Assembly: GCF_900130075.1 (NCBI RefSeq)
Contig: NZ_LT671418.1
Span: 992,001 to 1,056,000 of the forward strand
Source: Herminiimonas arsenitoxidans
GTDB taxonomy: Bacteria; Pseudomonadota; Gammaproteobacteria; Burkholderiales; Burkholderiaceae_D
Reading direction: 5' to 3'
DNA: 64,000 nt
Shown here piece after piece: positions 1 to 8,856 of this stretch. The notes below the pieces were generated by a model, which saw only the letters and a list, made by a program, of their open reading frames with translations, was not told the origin of the DNA and did no database searches. The position numbers were made by a program, and so were the translations under genes. How positions within the stretch are numbered: the stretch's first letter is position 1; every line of letters begins with the position of its first letter.

Positions 1-1
1 G

Positions 2-712
2 GTGCCAACCAATCTGAATCTGATCCACATGAAGCCGCTGCGCGGTACCGGCCTGATCGTGCTCGATCCGAATCTGGTATTCCTGCTGGTCGATAATCTG
101 TTCGGTGGCGATGGCCGCTTCCACACTCGTGTAGAAGGTCGCGACTTTACGCAGACAGAACAACGCATCATTCAACGCATACTCGGTATTATTTTCGAAA
201 CCTACGCCAAATCGTGGGAACCGGTTTATCCGGTCGAATTCGAATACATCCGTTCCGAGATGAATACCCAGTTCGCCAATATTGCGACGCCAAATGAAGT
301 CGTCGTGGCAACTACGTTCACGATCGAACTCGGTCCGGTCAGCGGCGATATGCACTTCTGCACACCATACGCGATGATCGAACCGATCCGCGATCTGCTG
401 ACCAGCAGCATGCAGGGTGAAACGCTGGAAATGGATAAGCGCTGGATACGTTTGATGACACAACAAATCCAGACCGCAGAAGTAGAAATTCTGGCGAATA
501 TGGGCTCGGCCAAAGTCACGCTGGGCGATATCTTGAATATGCAAAAAGGCGACATCATCCCTATCGCCGTGCCAGACACAATTACCGCTGAAGTTGATAG
601 CGTGCCGGTGATGGAATGCTCGTATGGGAAGCTGAACGGACAATACGCATTGCGCGTAGAAAAACTGATCTATAGCGCAAACGATTCAACGCAAGGAGAA
701 GATCATGGCTGA
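2..712 (+). CDS. fliM: FliM, flagellar motor switch protein (5' end outside window)
   Basis: This is the C-terminal 236 residues of FliM, the C-ring protein that binds phosphorylated CheY and sets rotation direction. The reading frame is open at the window edge. FliM is normally about 330 residues, so roughly the first 95, including the N-terminal CheY-binding peptide, are missing, and the first GTG is very probably an internal Val. The middle domain (motif LVDNLFGGDGR near the left end) and a C-terminal SpoA/FliN-like domain (about residues 150-225, with LGDILNMQKGDIIPI) are both visible. The stop overlaps the fliN start by 8 bases, which implies translational coupling. Identification is firm from motifs and gene order fliMNOPQR. 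Confidence 0.95.
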   Translation: MPTNLNLIHMKPLRGTGLIVLDPNLVFLLVDNLFGGDGRFHTRVEGRDFTQTEQRIIQRILGIIFETYAKSWEPVYPVEFEYIRSEMNTQFANIATPNEVVVATTFTIELGPVSGDMHFCTPYAMIEPIRDLLTSSMQGETLEMDKRWIRLMTQQIQTAEVEILANMGSAKVTLGDILNMQKGDIIPIAVPDTITAEVDSVPVMECSYGKLNGQYALRVEKLIYSANDSTQGEDHG

Positions 713-1124
713 TGAAAACGAACCGCAAACCACAGTAGAGGACGATTGGGGTGCAGCGATGGCGGAACAAGAGCAGACCGAAGCGGCTGCGATAGACGCC
801 AAACCTGCATCGGCTACCGTATTCAAGGATTTCGCCGGTGGCGACTTGAAGACAGGTACGCACAACGATATCGACTTCATTCTCGATATTCCAGTGCAAT
901 TGACGGTTGAACTTGGTCGCACCAAGATCGCCATCAAGAATCTGCTGCAATTGGCACAAGGCTCGGTCGTCGAACTCGACGGTTTAGCTGGTGAGCCTAT
1001 GGATGTATTGGTCAATGGCTGTCTGATCGCACAAGGTGAAGTTGTCGTCGTCAATGACAAATTCGGTATTCGCCTGACCGACATCATCACACCTGCGGAA
1101 CGTATTCGAAAACTGAACAGATGA
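705..1124 (+). CDS. fliN: FliN, flagellar motor switch protein
   Basis: FliN (139 aa) forms the lower C-ring of the flagellar switch with FliM and FliG. The first 60 or so residues are acidic, Ala/Glu-rich and probably disordered. The C-terminal 75 residues are a SpoA domain with the family hallmarks ILDIPVQLTVELGRTKI, LLQLAQGSVVELD and VNDKFGIRLTDII. A good Shine-Dalgarno (AAGGAG, ending 5 bases before the ATG) supports this start. It overlaps fliM upstream, and its stop overlaps the fliO ATG (ATGA). Confidence 0.96.
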   Translation: MADENEPQTTVEDDWGAAMAEQEQTEAAAIDAKPASATVFKDFAGGDLKTGTHNDIDFILDIPVQLTVELGRTKIAIKNLLQLAQGSVVELDGLAGEPMDVLVNGCLIAQGEVVVVNDKFGIRLTDIITPAERIRKLNR

Positions 1125-1561
1125 TTTGCATTCGTCCTGCCTTACTCGCATCAGGGCTGCTCGCTTCGAGCTTGCTCACGGCCAGCGTCCACGCAGCCAC
1201 CGCTTCCGCCAAGACCGCTGTTCCGTCGACTGCCGGCAATCTATTGCAGGTATCGCTAGGGCTGGTCGTTGTACTAGGCTTGATGGCAGCCGCAGCATGG
1301 TTGTTGCGTCGCCTTAACGCAGGCAAAGGCGTCAACAACGCCAACATCAAGATTATCGGTGGCGTCAGCGTCGGCAGTCGTGAACGCGTCATCGTGGTTG
1401 AAGTAGCAGACCAATGGATAGTCGTCGGCGTCGCGCCAGGTCGCGTCAATTCTCTGGCAACCATGCCTAAGCAAGAAACCACGATCGCAACTGAAGCACC
1501 GCCTTCGAGAAACTTCTCGACCTGGCTTGCGCAAACAATTGAAAAACGCAATGGCCAATAA
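1121..1561 (+). CDS. fliO: FliO, flagellar export apparatus assembly protein
   Basis: FliO (146 aa) is a small bitopic membrane protein that helps assemble the FliP-FliR core of the flagellar type III export gate. The N-terminus looks like a signal peptide ending near residue 25 (VHAATASA). A hydrophobic segment follows at about residues 40-64 ([22 protein letters not shown]), then a cytoplasmic domain with the usual [20 protein letters not shown] pattern. FliO diverges fast in sequence, so the call leans on that C-terminal pattern and on its place between fliN and fliP, with ATGA overlap to fliN. Confidence 0.9.
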   Translation: MICIRPALLASGLLASSLLTASVHAATASAKTAVPSTAGNLLQVSLGLVVVLGLMAAAAWLLRRLNAGKGVNNANIKIIGGVSVGSRERVIVVEVADQWIVVGVAPGRVNSLATMPKQETTIATEAPPSRNFSTWLAQTIEKRNGQ

Positions 1562-2303
1562 ATTTTATCCATTAGTACGCCGCGGCTTGCCGCTGCTATT
1601 GCTGGCCTTACCTATCGCCGCGATGGCGCAAGGTCTGCCTGCATTCACCAGCACACCGGCAGCCGGTGGCGGCCAGAACTATTCACTCAGCCTGCAAACC
1701 TTACTGCTGCTGACTGGACTCTCTTTCCTACCGGCAGCATTACTGATGATGACCAGCTTCACGCGCATCATCATCGTGCTGTCGTTGTTGCGTCAGGCAC
1801 TCGGTACGCAAAGCTCACCGCCAAATCAAGTCATCATCGGCCTCTCTCTTTTCTTGACTCTGTTTGTCATGAGCCCGGTGCTCGACAAGATTTACGTCGA
1901 CGCATATCAGCCCTTCTCGCAAAACAAGATTCAAATGACGGAAGCCTTGGACAAGGCTGTTGCGCCGCTGAAAACTTTCATGCTCAAGCAAACACGTGAA
2001 TCCGATCTGGCACTGTACGTCAAATTATCCAAAGGCCCTGACTTGCAGGGACCGGAAGATATTCCATTGCGTATATTGGTACCGGCCTTCGTGACCAGCG
2101 AATTAAAAACTGCATTCCAGATCAGCTTTGCGATTTTCATTCCCTTCCTGATTATCGACATGGTGGTCGCCAGCGTCTTGATGTCGATGGGGATGATGAT
2201 GGTATCGCCCGCCATTGTGGCGTTGCCATTCAAGTTGATGCTGTTTGTTCTAGTCGATGGCTGGCAATTGCTGATCGGCTCGCTCGCGCAAAGTTTCTAC
2301 TGA
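1551..2303 (+). CDS. fliP: FliP, flagellar export gate protein
   Basis: FliP (250 aa from this start) forms the inner-membrane pore of the flagellar type III export apparatus with FliQ and FliR. A signal peptide ends near AMAQG. The family signature [19 protein letters not shown] and the C-terminal membrane segments ([44 protein letters not shown]) are clear. The ATG at 1551 gives a normal FliP length and signal peptide. An in-frame TTG at 1527 would only add eight residues and overlap fliO more. It overlaps the fliO 3' end by 11 bases. Confidence 0.96.
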   Translation: MANKFYPLVRRGLPLLLLALPIAAMAQGLPAFTSTPAAGGGQNYSLSLQTLLLLTGLSFLPAALLMMTSFTRIIIVLSLLRQALGTQSSPPNQVIIGLSLFLTLFVMSPVLDKIYVDAYQPFSQNKIQMTEALDKAVAPLKTFMLKQTRESDLALYVKLSKGPDLQGPEDIPLRILVPAFVTSELKTAFQISFAIFIPFLIIDMVVASVLMSMGMMMVSPAIVALPFKLMLFVLVDGWQLLIGSLAQSFY

Positions 2304-2310
2304 GGACGCT

Positions 2311-2580
2311 ATGACTCCCGAAACCGTCATGACCATGGGCCGTCACGCAATTGAAGTCACGTTGATGGTGGCCGCGCCAATGTTGCTGGTCGCACTCGGC
2401 ATCGGTCTGGTCGTCAGTATCTTCCAGGCCGCCACACAAATTAATGAAACCACCCTCTCCTTCATCCCGAAACTGGTCGGCATTTTTGTCGCACTCGTCG
2501 TAGCAGGGCCATGGATGCTGACAGTACTACTCGACTACATGCGCGAAATGTTTACCAACATTCCTTTGTTCGTCAGCTAG
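2311..2580 (+). CDS. fliQ: FliQ, flagellar export gate protein
   Basis: FliQ (89 aa) is a two-helix membrane subunit of the flagellar export gate. It has normal length and the typical two hydrophobic hairpin segments (about residues 13-40 and 52-76), with the conserved ISIFQAATQINE-like stretch VSIFQAATQINETTLSFIPK. A GAGG Shine-Dalgarno lies 5 bases before the ATG. It starts 7 bases after fliP and precedes fliR. Confidence 0.96.
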   Translation: MTPETVMTMGRHAIEVTLMVAAPMLLVALGIGLVVSIFQAATQINETTLSFIPKLVGIFVALVVAGPWMLTVLLDYMREMFTNIPLFVS

Positions 2581-2623
2581 TGTCACACGCAAGCACCTCT
2601 GCCTATACCTCCAGCAGATCGGC

Positions 2624-3415
2624 ATGATCAATCTCACCAGCGCAGAACTGAACACCTGGATTGCCGCCTTCCTGTGGCCGCTCACGCGGATCATGGGCTT
2701 GGTTACGGTCGCGCCTCTGTTCGGTAATGTGAGTGTGCCGGCACGCGTCAAAATCGGGCTGGGCATCATGCTTGCCATCATCATTGCACCCACAGTGCCA
2801 GCCATGCCGGCGATGGACCCATTCTCGCCAACCGGATTGTTGATACTGATGCAGCAATTGATCATCGGCCTGGCGATGGGCTTTGCCATGCGTATTGCTT
2901 TTGCCGGTGTTGAAATGGCTGGTGAAATTACCGGCATGACCATGGGCCTGGGCTTCGCCAGTTTTTTCGATCCGCAAACACGTGCGCGCTCATCAGCGAT
3001 CAGTCAATTTCTCGCTTTGCTGACACTCATGATTTATCTTGCGACCAATTTGCATTTGGTCTTGCTGAGTACATTGGCACAGAGTTTTGAGTTACTGCCT
3101 ATTACCAGCAGCTTTATATCGCCTGGAGGCATGCTGCAAGTAGTCCACTGGGGCGGCCGTATCTTCAGCGCGGGGGTGCAACTGTCCTTGCCTATCGTCG
3201 CAGCCTTGCTGATTACGAATATCGCGCTCGGCATCTTGACGCGTGCAGCGCCTCAATTGAATATTTTTGGTATCGGCTTCCCGATCACGATCGGCGTCGG
3301 CTTCATCATGATAGGCATAGTGCTGCCTTATCTGATGAATCCGATTATCAATTTACTGCAGGAAGGAATTGATGCGATGGGGAGAATTACTGTGGCGCTA
3401 ACACCGCTTAACTAA
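2624..3415 (+). CDS. fliR: FliR, flagellar export gate protein
   Basis: FliR (263 aa) is the polytopic gate subunit that completes the FliP5Q4R1 pore. Six or so hydrophobic segments span the protein. The conserved N-terminal RIMGLVTVAPLFGN and the MTMGLGFASFFDPQ region are seen. The gap to fliQ is 43 bases, the largest in this cluster, and no strong Shine-Dalgarno is visible before the ATG. This is the last gene of the plus-strand fli run and it converges on flgL. Confidence 0.96.
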   Translation: MINLTSAELNTWIAAFLWPLTRIMGLVTVAPLFGNVSVPARVKIGLGIMLAIIIAPTVPAMPAMDPFSPTGLLILMQQLIIGLAMGFAMRIAFAGVEMAGEITGMTMGLGFASFFDPQTRARSSAISQFLALLTLMIYLATNLHLVLLSTLAQSFELLPITSSFISPGGMLQVVHWGGRIFSAGVQLSLPIVAALLITNIALGILTRAAPQLNIFGIGFPITIGVGFIMIGIVLPYLMNPIINLLQEGIDAMGRITVALTPLN

Positions 3416-3432
3416 GCAGTGAAGATAGAGTC

Positions 3433-3462
3433 GGCTTGTCTTTGCAATTGCGCAGACAAGCC
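3433..3462. terminator. Hairpin between convergent fliR and flgL
   Basis: A perfect 9-bp stem (GGCTTGTCT at 3433-3441 pairing with AGACAAGCC at 3454-3462) with a 12-base loop lies in the 53-base gap between the convergent 3' ends of fliR and flgL. There is no strong T-run on either side, so it may act as a weak bidirectional terminator or only as a transcript-end stabiliser. Confidence 0.5.
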
Positions 3463-3468
3463 TGCTTA

Positions 3469-4686
3469 TCAATTCATCATATTGAACAAAGACAGACCAG
3501 CAATTTTCATGAATGTTTGACGTGCTGCTTCCAGCGTAAATTGCTGTTGCGTAAATTGTGAGTAGGCCTCAACCGGATCTACACCTACCAAGTCGTTCAA
3601 AGTCTTCGTGTACTGAATTTTTAAGTCAGAGCCTGCACTATCAAGATTGTCGATTTCTTTTAAGCGCGTGCCAATTGTAGTGCGCACGGTGGAAATATTC
3701 TCACGCGCATTTTCGATATTGGTATTCGCTGTCGCCAAACCATTCGCCAATTTAGTCTGCCCAGCGGGGCCAACCGCAGATGTAGACAGTACTCCGATCA
3801 AATCTGTGATCGTAGTAAAAACACTTTGAGTCGTACTTGGTTTCACGCTAAACGTGTCGCCATCAGCCGGACTACCCTTGATATCGAACTGCATGCCGCC
3901 GAATGTAATTGCCTGGCCGCTCACATAAGGTTGCGGTGTCGCAGGTATGGCAGGTGGTGGTGTTTCAGTTACCAGATAAGTCGTTGCACCTGTTGTTGCA
4001 TCAACAGCAAACGTGACGCCATAGTTATGACCAGTCAACTGAGCAAGATCAGTAACCGATCCGGTGCTGACAATACCGGTCCCGGTATTGCTTGTACTCG
4101 CAGCGGTAACGAAACGTCCATTACCCGTAACACCGCCCTCAAAAACTGCAGAACCAGAGTCGCCCGATGACAATTGACGCGCAGTACCAACCTGCAACAT
4201 GCGCTGTCCCTGATCGCCATTATAGTTAGCGCCTGTAGCTGACTGAGTAAAAGGTTGGGTCGAGGTTTGATAGCCAGCAAAAATATAATTGCCGTTACTA
4301 TCACGTGTATTCGCCAAGCCCATCAGTTCGTCAAAATTACTACGTAATTGAGTAAGGTACGTTTGACGATCTTGATCAGTCAATGCACCACTACCTGCAG
4401 AAACAACTACATCTTTGACTGATTGCAATAAGGAGTTAATGCTTTGCAGAACACTTTCCTCTTCTGACAAAGCACTTTTCGCATTTGAACGATTAACGGC
4501 GAGCTGATCGTTCATTGCCATGGCTTGATTCACGCCCAATGCCGCTGCAGCTGCAACAGGATCATCGGATGGTGTCAGAACACGACGGTTGGTCGAGATC
4601 TGCTGCTGCGTCTTGAGCATGGCAGCCTGCATGTCACCGATCTTGCCCGAGCCCATTTCAAAAATTGTATTCGTGCTAATGCGCAT
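3469..4686 (-). CDS. flgL: FlgL, hook-filament junction protein 3
   Basis: FlgL (405 aa) is the second hook-associated protein, joining FlgK to the filament. The N-terminal flagellin-type helix (MRISTNTIFEMGSGKIGDMQ), the conserved RRVLTPSDDPVAAAAAL and the C-terminal flagellin-like helix ending FTQQQFTLEAARQTFMKIAGLSLFNMM are complete. An extra middle module (about residues 196-284, Gly/Thr-rich with SGQAITFGGMQFDIKG and GDTFSV) makes it longer than the approximately 317-residue enterobacterial FlgL. A related module sits in FlgK next door. It starts 12 bases after flgK and has an AGGA Shine-Dalgarno. Confidence 0.95.
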   Translation of the reverse strand: MRISTNTIFEMGSGKIGDMQAAMLKTQQQISTNRRVLTPSDDPVAAAAALGVNQAMAMNDQLAVNRSNAKSALSEEESVLQSINSLLQSVKDVVVSAGSGALTDQDRQTYLTQLRSNFDELMGLANTRDSNGNYIFAGYQTSTQPFTQSATGANYNGDQGQRMLQVGTARQLSSGDSGSAVFEGGVTGNGRFVTAASTSNTGTGIVSTGSVTDLAQLTGHNYGVTFAVDATTGATTYLVTETPPPAIPATPQPYVSGQAITFGGMQFDIKGSPADGDTFSVKPSTTQSVFTTITDLIGVLSTSAVGPAGQTKLANGLATANTNIENARENISTVRTTIGTRLKEIDNLDSAGSDLKIQYTKTLNDLVGVDPVEAYSQFTQQQFTLEAARQTFMKIAGLSLFNMMN

Positions 4687-4698
4687 GATCTGTAATCC

Positions 4699-6639
4699 TT
4701 ATCGGCCTAATGAAATCAACACATTGAACATATCGCTGACTGCCTGCATCACTTTACCGGACGCCTGATAAGCCTGTTGATAGCGCAACAAATTGGTTGC
4801 CTCTTCATCGAGATTGACGCCCGACTCCGATTGCTGCGCCGTCTGCATCTGCTTAAGCAATGCACCTTCGGCAGCACTATTGGTTTCCAGTTCGCGTGTT
4901 TTATTGCCGACCAAACTTACGAGCTGACTGTAAGCGGTGTTGTAATTGGCGGTGCCGCCCTGCAAGACATTCTTGGTCTGGAGCTGCCCCAATGCCAGCA
5001 TATTGCGGTTATCACCATCGCCGTTTGAATTGCTGCTGATAGTGAAAGTATCGCCATTGGCTGGTGCGCCGGTCATCGTGATCTCAGCGCCACCGAACGA
5101 GATGCTGGAACCTGCTGTGTAAGTGACTGGCGTACCAGCAGGGAATGTCGTTGGAACACCATTTGTCGTTACTGTCACAGGCATACCGGCCGGGAAACCA
5201 CTCAAGGTTCCAGTCGCAGCATCAAACGTCAAGGTCACTGCCGGCGTAACCGTCGCTCCGGTAAAACTTGAATTGATCGTGCCTGCGCTGATCGCGCCAG
5301 TGCCTGTATTCGTCGTTGGTGCGTTAGTACGAATCGGCGTCGCTGCGGCAATTTCTTTCACATCCTTGATCAATACACTCAGACCAGATGCACCATTGAT
5401 CGTCGGTCTGATAACGAACTCATCACCGGCAGCCATTGCGCCAGCGCCTTGTGCGAAAGTCACGCCATCAATTGCCGTTGTAGGAAAAGCCGCATTCGAA
5501 TACATCGATGCGTTATCCGACAGACGCGTCACGTTATAGTTGGTGCCATCGTAGGTCAAACGATAATCACTCGTCGTCAGAGCACCTACGTCGCTGATAC
5601 TGGCACTAATATTCGCATTACCGGTATTTTTGTTACTGGCATTCACAACAGGCGGAGCCATGCTGAAAAAATCGCCGCCCAAATTGCCGTTTTGATCTTG
5701 TCCCAGCTTATGTTGCGCATTGAAGGTTGCCGCCAATCCAAGCGCAATACGTCCCAGTGAATTCTGTATCACATCCAAGGTCTTGCTGCGATATTCAAAC
5801 AAGCCACCCAGATTACCGCCGACTAATGCACTTTCCGGCAAGATCACCGTCTTACCGTTTGTGACATAACCAACTTCGGTACGGCCAGGATCGGTCGGCG
5901 ATGTAACGGCAGTCAGTTCATACGCGGATGTCCCCACCACGATAGGTTGACCATTACCGATGAAGACGTTGTAACTGCCATCTTGTTTAACCACCGACAC
6001 CTTGCTTTGCTTCGCCAATTCACCGACCAAAAGATCACGTTGATCGAGCAAATCATTTGGTGGTTGACCGGTGCCGTTCTGTGCCTTGGCGATCGCGTCA
6101 TTTAATTGCGCAATCTGCTTGGCGTAAGCATTGATATCGGTGATGGCACCGCTGATTGAATCATTCACGCCATCACGCATACCGCGGAATTGCGCATCCA
6201 TACTTTGAAAGCGTGCAGTCAGTGCTTCCGCTCCCGACAACATGGCCTGACGTGATGACGCAGTACCTGGATTGGCAACCAGATCCGCAACACCCTTGAA
6301 GAAATCTGCAATGACCGGTGTCAATCCGACATCCGAATCGGCCATCATATTGTTGACCTTGCTGATCTGCGCGTAATACGTATCCAGCTGGCTTTTGCTG
6401 GATTGCGCGCCGATTATTTGCGCGCCGAGGAAATCGTTATAGATGCGTTTAACGGTTTCTACGTTGGTACCGTTGCCGATATAACCGCCACCGATATTCT
6501 GACCGCCCAGCGATGCCTGAATTACCAACTGCCGGCTATAGCCTGGCGTCGCCTGGTTGGCAATATTGTGTCCTGTCGTAGCAATTCCAGCCTGGGCTGC
6601 GGCAAGTCCACTTTGAGCAATGCTGAGAAGATTAGACAT
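4699..6639 (-). CDS. flgK: FlgK, hook-filament junction protein 1
   Basis: FlgK (646 aa) links the hook to the filament. The N-terminus MSNLLSIAQSGLAAAQAGIATTGHNIANQATPGYSRQ is the rod/hook/FlgK family signature. The C-terminal helix (SGVNLDEEATNLLRYQQAYQ...) is also present. It is about 100 residues longer than enterobacterial FlgK, and much of the surplus lies at about residues 430-540, a Gly/Thr-rich module with SSISFGGAEITMTGAPANGD that resembles the one in FlgL. The 111-base gap from flgJ holds a sigma-28-like promoter (6667-6693), so flgKL may be transcribed separately as late genes. No good Shine-Dalgarno is seen before the ATG. Confidence 0.96.
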   Translation of the reverse strand: MSNLLSIAQSGLAAAQAGIATTGHNIANQATPGYSRQLVIQASLGGQNIGGGYIGNGTNVETVKRIYNDFLGAQIIGAQSSKSQLDTYYAQISKVNNMMADSDVGLTPVIADFFKGVADLVANPGTASSRQAMLSGAEALTARFQSMDAQFRGMRDGVNDSISGAITDINAYAKQIAQLNDAIAKAQNGTGQPPNDLLDQRDLLVGELAKQSKVSVVKQDGSYNVFIGNGQPIVVGTSAYELTAVTSPTDPGRTEVGYVTNGKTVILPESALVGGNLGGLFEYRSKTLDVIQNSLGRIALGLAATFNAQHKLGQDQNGNLGGDFFSMAPPVVNASNKNTGNANISASISDVGALTTSDYRLTYDGTNYNVTRLSDNASMYSNAAFPTTAIDGVTFAQGAGAMAAGDEFVIRPTINGASGLSVLIKDVKEIAAATPIRTNAPTTNTGTGAISAGTINSSFTGATVTPAVTLTFDAATGTLSGFPAGMPVTVTTNGVPTTFPAGTPVTYTAGSSISFGGAEITMTGAPANGDTFTISSNSNGDGDNRNMLALGQLQTKNVLQGGTANYNTAYSQLVSLVGNKTRELETNSAAEGALLKQMQTAQQSESGVNLDEEATNLLRYQQAYQASGKVMQAVSDMFNVLISLGR

Positions 6640-6666
6640 AATTTATTTATTAACTCTATGTTGGTA

Positions 6667-6693
6667 TGTACGGCACATCGGTGAAAAACTTGA
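6667..6693 (-). promoter_or_regulatory. Possible sigma-28 (FliA) promoter for flgKL
   Basis: Read on the minus strand, TCAAGTTT (6693-6686) is followed by exactly 11 bases and then GCCGTACA (6674-6667). The FliA consensus is TAAAGTTT-N11-GCCGATAA, so the -35 box matches 7 of 8 and the -10 box 5 of 8. It sits about 28 bases before the flgK ATG in an otherwise unexplained 111-base gap. A sigma-28 promoter for flgKL is known in enterobacteria. The -10 match is weak, so confidence is moderate. Confidence 0.5.
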
Positions 6694-6750
6694 GCCGAAG
6701 ATCATGTTGTTAATGCAAGAAAGTTATATTTCTTGCAAATATAAGACTGA

Positions 6751-7698
6751 TTAAGCGGACAAATTACGATTGATCAGGTTTGTCAGTTTAGTGGCGTAAT
6801 TCGGGTCAGTTGCATAACCTGCACGCTGCAAACCTTGCGCAAAGCCATTCACGTCACTAGCGTTCGCCAATACTTTTTCGTAACGCGGATTACTGCGTAA
6901 CAGCTTCGCGTAATCGCGGAATGAATCAGCGTAGGAATCATAAGCACGGAATTTCTCAACACGTTTTTGCGCGACGCCATCTACATACTCGGTGGTCACC
7001 GCATCCACAGTTTTGCCTTTCCAGTTGGCGCCTGCCTTGATACCAAACAGATTGTTGCTGCTACTGCCATCGGCAGTCTTGATAACGCGTTTGCCCCAAC
7101 CGCTTTCCAACGCGGCCTGTCCCAGCATGAATTTGGCTGGAATGCCTGTAGTAAGACTGGCCTCTTCCGCGTGTGCGCTCAATTTGTCCTGGAAGGCCTG
7201 TACGTGAGCAGGTTTGGCAGAAGCTGAAGTAACGCTACCGCCTGATTGCAAAGCGTGAGCGGCATTCGAACGCTGTGCGGCAAGCGCATTGCGCTCCGCC
7301 ATCGAACGCATGATTTCCGTTCTCAAACTTGCCGATGGGTCAGCTAGATCCTTCGCCGCATCGGCACCATCAGGTGCGACTGCGGAATTCATCTGATTGC
7401 TAGACAATTGACGGATCAACACATCTGCCAGGCCAATGCCGCGGCTGGCCAGATTCTGGCTCAATTGCTGATCCAGCATCGACGTGTACATCTTGGTTTG
7501 CTGATTGTCCAGAATACCGTCTTGCGGTGTCGCTTCGCGCATGCTCTTCATGATCATGTTCATGAAGAGTGCTTCGAATTGCTTGGCAGCCGCCTTCAGT
7601 GAATCAGGCGAATTCTGCCGCGCAGATTGCTTCAGTGATTCGAGGCCCTTGGCATCGATCGCGAGGCTGCTGTTCGAATTGTCGGCAGGCGTAATCAT
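6751..7698 (-). CDS. flgJ: FlgJ, rod-capping protein with peptidoglycan hydrolase domain
   Basis: FlgJ (315 aa) caps the growing rod and opens the peptidoglycan layer. It is the dual-domain form. The N-terminal rod-binding domain carries AAKQFEALFMNMIMKSMREAT (about residues 36-57). The C-terminal glucosaminidase-type domain runs from about residue 165 (AFQDKLSAHAEEASLTTGIPAKFMLGQAALESGWGKR) to the end. LESGWGK carries the likely catalytic Glu of this family. It follows flgI by 7 bases. Confidence 0.95.
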   Translation of the reverse strand: MITPADNSNSSLAIDAKGLESLKQSARQNSPDSLKAAAKQFEALFMNMIMKSMREATPQDGILDNQQTKMYTSMLDQQLSQNLASRGIGLADVLIRQLSSNQMNSAVAPDGADAAKDLADPSASLRTEIMRSMAERNALAAQRSNAAHALQSGGSVTSASAKPAHVQAFQDKLSAHAEEASLTTGIPAKFMLGQAALESGWGKRVIKTADGSSSNNLFGIKAGANWKGKTVDAVTTEYVDGVAQKRVEKFRAYDSYADSFRDYAKLLRSNPRYEKVLANASDVNGFAQGLQRAGYATDPNYATKLTNLINRNLSA

Positions 7699-7705
7699 AG
7701 TGAGC

Positions 7706-8833
7706 TTAAATAATTTCCAGTTCTGCGCGCAGTGAACCTGCTGCTTTCATCGCTTGCAAAATCGCCAGCAAATCTTGCGGCGTTGCACCTATCGAATTCA
7801 ATGCCTTGACCACATCAGCCAAGGACGCTGAATTTTTCAAAAGTATGACTTTGCCCGGATCTTTGTTGATCTCGATTTGCGATTGCTGCGCAACTACAGT
7901 TTGTCCACCGGAGAATGGTGCAGGCTGACTGATAATCGGCTGTGTATTGATTGTGACGGACAGATTGCCGTGCGATACCGCACAGGTATCCAGTGTCACA
8001 GCTTGATTCATCACGACGGAACCTGTACGTGCATTCAAAATTACTTTTGCGCTTACTTGTGCCGGTGTGACATTGATGCTTTCCAATGCACCCAGAAAGG
8101 ACACGCGTTCGTCATTGCTCATTGGTGCACGCACACGAATGACGCGGCCATCTTGTGCTGCGGCTGTTTCCGGACCAAAACGCTTGTTCACTGCATCAAC
8201 CACGCGGCTGGCAGTAGAAAAATCGCTATCCTTCAACTCCAGAAAAATCAGATCGCCCTGCCCCAACGACGTTACCACTGCACGCTCAACTGTAGCGCCG
8301 GCAGAAATACGACCAACGCTCAAATGGTTGATCTGTGCCTTGCTACCGTTAGCAGCCGCACCTGCGCCACCAACGACGACGTTACCTTGCGCCATACCGT
8401 AGATCTGACCATCAGCACCTTTGAGCGGCGTCATCAGCAAGGTACCGCCGCGCAAGCTTTTGGCATTACCCATGGAAGACACGGTGATATCCAGCGTTTG
8501 TCCAGGTTGTGCGAATGCAGGCAGCGATGTCGTCACCATTACGGCAGCGACGTTTTTCAACTGCATATTGATACCTTGCGGCAGGTTGACACCCATCTGC
8601 TGCATCATGCTGATGATGCTTTGAATCGTAAACGGCGTTTGCGTCGTTTGATCGCCGCTACCATCCAGACCGACAACCAAACCGTAACCGATCAATTGAT
8701 TCTGACGAACGCCTTGCACGCTGGCGAGATCCTTCAGACGTTCAGCCTGCGATGCAAACGGCATCAACAGACACATTGAACATGCAATGATTTGCAGCGA
8801 TTTTTTCAGCGATATAACAGATACGGTATTCAT
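7706..8833 (-). CDS. flgI: FlgI, flagellar P-ring protein
   Basis: FlgI (375 aa from this start) forms the periplasmic P-ring around the rod. The ATG at 8833 is chosen because AGGAC lies just upstream and it gives a clean signal peptide (MNTVSVISLKKSLQIIACSM..., cleavage near SQA/ER). A frame-extended ATG at 8857 would overlap the flgH stop and has no Shine-Dalgarno. Mature protein features include RLKDLASVQGVRQNQLIGYGLVVGLDGSGDQT, which is highly conserved in FlgI, and the C-terminal LNSIGATPQDLLAILQAMKAAGSLRAELEII. Confidence 0.96.
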   Translation of the reverse strand: MNTVSVISLKKSLQIIACSMCLLMPFASQAERLKDLASVQGVRQNQLIGYGLVVGLDGSGDQTTQTPFTIQSIISMMQQMGVNLPQGINMQLKNVAAVMVTTSLPAFAQPGQTLDITVSSMGNAKSLRGGTLLMTPLKGADGQIYGMAQGNVVVGGAGAAANGSKAQINHLSVGRISAGATVERAVVTSLGQGDLIFLELKDSDFSTASRVVDAVNKRFGPETAAAQDGRVIRVRAPMSNDERVSFLGALESINVTPAQVSAKVILNARTGSVVMNQAVTLDTCAVSHGNLSVTINTQPIISQPAPFSGGQTVVAQQSQIEINKDPGKVILLKNSASLADVVKALNSIGATPQDLLAILQAMKAAGSLRAELEII

Positions 8834-8856
8834 GGAAAGTCCTATCAGCATCGGCA

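Noticed and set aside
4690..4715. GCCGATAA on the minus strand between flgK and flgL as a sigma-28 promoter
   Set aside because: The match is part of the flgK stop region and no -35 box lies 11 bases upstream.
7877..8779. A 300-codon plus-strand frame
   Set aside because: It is antisense to flgI over nearly all its length and Cys/His/Arg-rich. It is a shadow frame.
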